This document shows positions 59,202 through 64,000 of a stretch of 64,000 nt of DNA, one piece after another. Position 1 is the first letter of the stretch. Each line of letters begins with the position of its first letter. Both the position numbers and the translations under genes were made by a program. This stretch comes from Doris montereyensis (Eukaryota > Mollusca > Gastropoda > Nudibranchia > Dorididae), in contig JAXRKP010000028.1 of NCBI GenBank assembly GCA_037039925.1, positions 654,589 to 718,588 on the forward strand, given 5' to 3'. The notes under the pieces are model-generated. The model saw nothing but the letters and a program-made list of their open reading frames with translations, did not search any database and was not told where the DNA came from.

Positions 59202-59524
59202 CTATTAGAACAAATACAGAATACGGCGGTATATTAAAAGGTGGGCGTGGTCATAAACATCAGGAAATGTATTTTGATTTTATCTTCTACATATATATTT
59301 TTTTACTACTATTAGAACAAATACATAATACGGCGGTATATTAAAAGCTAGGCGTGGTCATAAACATCAGGAAATATATTTTGATTTTATCTTCTACATA
59401 AATATTTTTTTTTTACTACCAATACTATTAGAACAAATACAGAATACGGCGGTATGTTAAAAGGTGGGCGTGGTCATAAACATCAGGAAATGTATTTTGA
59501 TTTTATCTTCTACATAAATATTTT
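59202..59524 (+). repeat. Three-unit tandem repeat, 107-116-bp period
   Basis: 'ctattagaacaaatacagaa' starts at 59,202, 59,309 and 59,425. Each unit continues with 'cggcggtat', 'aggcgtggtcataaacatcag' minus small changes, and 'ttgattttatcttctacat'. Units are almost identical, so expansion is recent. Confidence 0.93.
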
Positions 59525-60044
59525 CGGAAATTATAACTTGGACGTGTCATTGTCATTGGCAACTGAAGAAAACGTTCCGTCATTTCTCTCAACTCAATTT
59601 CGAATAACATCCCCAAAACGCAATACCGCCCCCCCACAAAACATAAAACAACACAACCCACAACCCCAAACAAACAAACAAACAAACAAACGACAACAAC
59701 AACAAAACTAGTGGCAGTCTAGTTTGAATTTGTCTCTGTTTATGTTCAATCAACTGTAGGCTAGCATCAATTAATGGGTTGACTAGTACACATAAGGTAC
59801 AATGTACACACATACGCTTACAAACACACGAACACACACGTACAAACAAAAATTCTCCCACACACATACACTACACACACACACACACAAACAAACATAC
59901 GCTCATGCACACACATACAAACGAACACATACACGAACACATCAAATATACAAACTCACGTTAACTTACGAACAAACACACACGCACACACAAGCAAAAC
60001 ACAAAAGCAAGACAAACAGACGGAAGTTGGAAATTAAAAATGCA

Positions 60045-60488
60045 AGACATGTAAAATGAACGACAACAATGGTTCATGGAATTTATTTTTATTCTTAGCT
60101 GAATAGGGTTCTTTTTTATGATTACATGTATTACCATTTCACTGTCTCTTTGGTCTTACTTTAGAAATCTATATGAATGAGAATCTTATTCTATTTATCA
60201 GTCATTTTGATAAAGAGATGGATCACGTTTGATTTTAAACACTTGTAAAATATGAGAGATACTTCCTATTTATTAACCCAAGAGGCTATATAGAGTAATG
60301 AAACTGATATTTTTAGAACCATTTGTTGACCAATATGTAATAATATACAAAGACATGTAAAATGAACGACAACAATGGTTCATGGAATTTATTTTTATTT
60401 TTAGCTGAATAGGGTTCTTTTTTATGATTACGCGTATTATCATTTCACTGTCTCTTTGGTCCTACTTTAGAAATCTATATGAATGAGT
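60045..60488 (+). repeat. Direct repeat of ~138 bp, offset 306 bp
   Basis: 60,045-60,182 and 60,351-60,488 are almost identical ('gacatgtaaaatgaacgaca' to 'agaaatctatatgaatga'). The unit between them is unique. Confidence 0.93.
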
Positions 60489-60944
60489 GATCTGAACTAT
60501 CAACATTATTATGGAGAGAAAAAATATGGGATATTTGTCGTTAAATGACTATTGAATACAAATGCAATGCTTATTGTTATACATGTACGATACATGATAT
60601 TATAATGATAGAAAACTTAACCCGACTAACGAACTCTTCATTAAAGTTAAAGGCACAATTAGGATTTCGTTGCATGTCAACTTTACACTTACACATTCAC
60701 AACAATGTGTTGTTAACTAGAGTCAGGTGGGAAGGAAGCTATGAATCTTGATTATTTGAAATGTGATACATAACGTGATACATGTAATGTAATAATCGAC
60801 TAGTAGATGTAGTCAGAGATATGATAAATGCCAATAAACATATAATATGTATAGTAATGTTATTAAAAAATTAAAGAAACATCTCTGCCCACCTGTACCC
60901 ACAACTTGAGACTTATACTTATAAAAAAAAAACCCAGCCCGAAC

Positions 60945-61800
60945 CCCCCCCCCCCCCCCCAAACAACCCCAATAACAAATTTAACTCCCCACAAAAATAA
61001 TAACACATCTCACAGGCACTTACTTAAACATACGAAAAAAAAAAAAAAACACGAACAAAACACAACACAATATACCAAGTCAAAAACAAACAAATCAACG
61101 GATAACAAATTCTTTAAAAAACCAAACAAAACATCCCAGCTCCTACTCCTCAAAAAAAATAAAAATAAACACCCCAAAATAAAACAGAAGAAACAAGTAC
61201 TACCGGTAACGGTGAAAACAAGTCCACCAACGTAATTATGCCACCCCCACCTATACTACCGGTAACGATGAAAACAAGTCCACCAACGTAAGTATGCCAC
61301 CCCCCACCTATATCACCGGTAACGATGAAAACAAGTCCACCAACGTAAGTATGCCACCCCACACCTATACTACCGGTAACGATGAAAACAAGTCCACCAA
61401 CGTAAGTATGCCACCCCCACCTATATTACCGGTAACGATGAAAACAAGTCCACCAACGTAAGTATGCCACCACCCCCCCACCCGACAGAGAGCGATCAAT
61501 CCAACAAACTAACATAGCTCCCGGCACCCTAAGAAAAACCCAACAGCCCCCTCCCCTCCCTAAACCCCCCCAAACCCAACACAACCCAAATAACATCAAA
61601 TACACCCCCCCCTCCCCCTCTGAAATTAAAATCTCCAAAATAAAACAAAAAGTCCCGCCCATAAAAAAAACCCATCAACAAAAAGAAAAGAAAAGTAAAA
61701 TATAGAATAAAAAAACCCCCAAGCCCAACAACAAACCCACCAACAACCACGACCGCCAGAACCAACCATTACAATCTCCCCCTCACCGCCGCCCTCTTTT
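60945..61800. repeat. C/A-rich low-complexity region
   Basis: Strand-asymmetric sequence with almost no G or T on the plus strand outside the minisatellite: a C run at about 60,945-60,960, poly-A stretches, and CCCC/AAAC blocks at 61,530-61,800. No gene. Confidence 0.75.
61202..61480 (+). repeat. Minisatellite, five units of 56-57 bp
   Basis: 'accggtaacg' recurs at 61,202, 61,258, 61,315, 61,372 and 61,428. Each unit has 'aaaacaagtccaccaacgta' and a C-rich stretch. A frame reading GWHTYVGGLVFIVTG is a translation of the repeat and not a gene. Confidence 0.95.
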
Positions 61801-62463
61801 TTTTTCTTCTACACCTGGTATTTCCAGCAATCAAACTAAAGCCGTTATGCATAATAATAAGAACATTTATATTTACATTATAATTATGAATAACACAACA
61901 AAGCGAACTATTATTATAAACAACACTGTTTCAGTTTCCAGATTCTGGGAAAATGAAATTTCCCTCTCTTTAATTTTGCTATAAAAGTAAAGAGAATTTA
62001 CCAATACATATATAGCTACCATACGATTACTTGTAAGCCAATAGGCCTACACTGTACGTTTTAAACTTCAAAACTGAAACTCTTACTCAAATGAAAAAAC
62101 CAATATGTTCACAAATATAGATACTGCTTTCATTTCTTTTCAGACTAGTCACGACCGTAGCTTATGCCATCTCTTTGATGTTTTCAATTTTAAGACACCA
62201 ACACACGCATAACTTTTTAGGTCTCATGTATATGTATATACTCAATGCTTGTATGTTTTGATATCGAAGAAATTTACGGGAGTAAAGTAAACAACAAAGG
62301 ACTAAGGACAGCTGTATGCCATTTTTCGGTTAATTTTATAGTTATTTTATGATTTTCATTATACATGGAATTAACGTTTCAAAATCATTACTATTATCGG
62401 TTTAAATATGATTATGGTTAATAATAATAATATTATTATTTTACTGCAATAAGTAGTATTCAC

Positions 62464-62747
<284 letters not shown>

Positions 62748-62759
62748 GTAATTAACAAC

Positions 62760-63455
62760 GTTATCATGATTATTATCATTATCATTGATTTTATTACCAT
62801 TTCTTAGATATGAGGAAAGATTAATTTCGAAGCCTAGCTTGCAATACGAACTACCACAGTACTAAGTGACAAACTCCTCGTGTTGAAATTGCTTTGAACA
62901 CAATTAACATTATAATTATACATGTAGTTGGTTTCATGACATTCTTGAAAATGTAAAAAGGGGAAGAAAGAGAGAACACGGAAACGAAGGTGATATAATT
63001 ATAACATAATATAAATCATAAATAAATTGAAACATTTCGGATGTCATCAAACCCCATTTTCTAAGTATGGGGATAATATGTGTGACTGGATTAGTATGGA
63101 CTTGTGTCTTTTGGATCAGTACATTGCCACTACACGAATAAGGCATTTCTCTTTGAATTGAATAAAGTGAGTCCCATACTGAGAGTTGATCACAGGGTAA
63201 TCATTAGTCAAGAGTCCTGGGTTGTTTTTTTTTTTAAACACATGGCATAATGTGGTAGTTTGCCATTGCTTTCAATTTCAATGCCACGTTTACTTTTCCC
63301 CCGAGTCTAACAAGATACAGCTGCCCATAATACATTTATTATTATTGTGGCTGACGGGTTGTTGACACGAGGGCCAGGAAAAAGAATCATATCCGGGCTT
63401 TGAATAAAACCTAAGGTGCTCTAGCAACTGGCTTACCACCGGTCCCTGTGGGAAG
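62760..63455. other. No gene recognised
   Basis: AT-rich unique-looking sequence without coding or transposon signatures. Confidence 0.5.
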
Positions 63456-63775
63456 TTTTGATTTGATTTACCCACATCCACAGCTAAGGTGATCTCGGGG
63501 TTTTTGGTAAGATTTTTAATTTTGCCCGGACTGCCCTGTAAACAGCCAAGGGATCTTTAACATGCACAGAGTGTTGTCATCTGCACATGGGGCCTCCTTT
63601 TTATCGTCTGTCTCTCATGGGATTAGGTGTCGACCCATCTACCTGGACCAGGCGGGGGGAGGGGGGGTAGATTTTGCTCGAAAAAATGTCGATTAATTGT
63701 TTCAACCGTTGGCGGGTTCGAACCCACTACCTTTTGGTTGAGAGGCCATCTGGCCTATGGACTACCGAGCCTGTA
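63456..63775 (-). mobile_element. tRNA-derived SINE, full length with head
   Basis: Minus strand: tRNA-like head (A box in GGCTCGGTAGTCCATAGGCC, B box in GTGGGTTCGAACCCGCC), body with 'tacctggtccaggtagatgg'-type and 'gttaaagatcccttggctgt' blocks, and a 3' tail of repeated GATTT/AAATC units at 63,456-63,470. Second copy, headless, at 41,310-41,590. Confidence 0.85.
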
Positions 63776-63936
63776 AGGTCTTAACTTAACGTTTTTAAGA
63801 GTGGTCGATTTGTCGAAACGGCTTTACTTTCTATTCGTCAACGGGGGAAACTACTGTAAACCTTCTTTTGATAGGTTTAAATCTCCATGAAAACCGATAT
63901 ATGACCGACTCAACGTACACATCTTTTAGATGAAAT

Positions 63937-63939
<3 letters not shown>

Positions 63940-63971
<32 letters not shown>
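63940..63971. repeat. (TG)n microsatellite
   Basis: About 15 TG repeats near the right edge of the window. Confidence 0.95.
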
Positions 63972-63974
<3 letters not shown>

Positions 63975-64000
63975 TATTTTTGAGGTGGGGATGGAGGATT

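Noticed and set aside
59779..60059. His/Thr-rich frames
   Set aside because: They translate an ACAC-rich low-complexity region; no gene structure supports them.

Overview
This is a 64 kb piece of an animal nuclear genome, most likely a marine gastropod mollusc. The evidence is spliced genes with GT-AG introns, very long introns, several LINE families, tRNA-derived SINEs, DNA-transposon remnants, and frequent short palindromes such as AGATCT and TGTACATG. The mollusc assignment is an inference; there is no bacterial operon, rRNA, CRISPR array or free-standing tRNA gene.  Three host genes can be supported. PYROXD2, a mitochondrial FAD-dependent oxidoreductase-like protein, fills 21.3-46.8 kb on the minus strand. 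I traced 16 coding exons, from the N-terminal GxGxxG nucleotide-binding motif to the C-terminal GSGAHPGGG region and stop. ATP6V0E, the small V-ATPase e subunit, starts head-to-head with it at 47,577 on the plus strand. Its first two coding exons are visible and its last was not found. The last exon of a HIG1-domain gene (HIGD2A-like, a respiratory-chain assembly factor) lies at 2.33-2.51 kb on the minus strand.  A striking property of all this coding sequence is single-base insertions or deletions: seven in PYROXD2 and one in HIGD2A, mostly in short homopolymers. No splice site is broken and there are no substitution stops. I read this mainly as residual assembly error, which matters for every open reading frame in the window.  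Layout: 0-2.3 kb, no gene; 2.3-2.5 kb, HIGD2A exon; 4.1-7.0 kb, a chimeric LINE on the minus strand; 7.8-8.2 kb, minisatellite; 9.69-12.91 kb, a complete but decayed LINE with target-site duplication; 13.1-14.2 kb, a 1.06 kb inverted-repeat element with a second copy at 30.3-31.3 kb; 15.5-17.2 kb, a long inverted repeat followed by a four-unit ~350 bp array; 17.5-18.4 kb, an eroded duplication; 19.4-20.6 kb, a pogo-like element; 21.3-46.8 kb, PYROXD2 with its introns full of insertions, including two LINEs of the same family, one nested inside an older LINE; 46.8-47.6 kb, the shared promoter region; 47.6-52.1 kb, ATP6V0E exons 1-2, with an intron holding a CpG-rich promoter-like segment, two unidentified small ORFs and a LINE fragment; 52-64 kb, repeats, minisatellites and microsatellites.  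The three host genes are housekeeping genes (mitochondrial oxidoreductase, respiratory assembly factor, vacuolar proton pump). The most interesting signals are a 20-nt microexon behind a ~340 bp CT-tract, a partial exon duplication that could act as a new in-frame exon, LINE 5' ends built of 66 bp monomers, a chimeric LINE with a perfect 51 bp fold-back, and a strong cluster of an unnamed short repeat at 56.8-58.8 kb.
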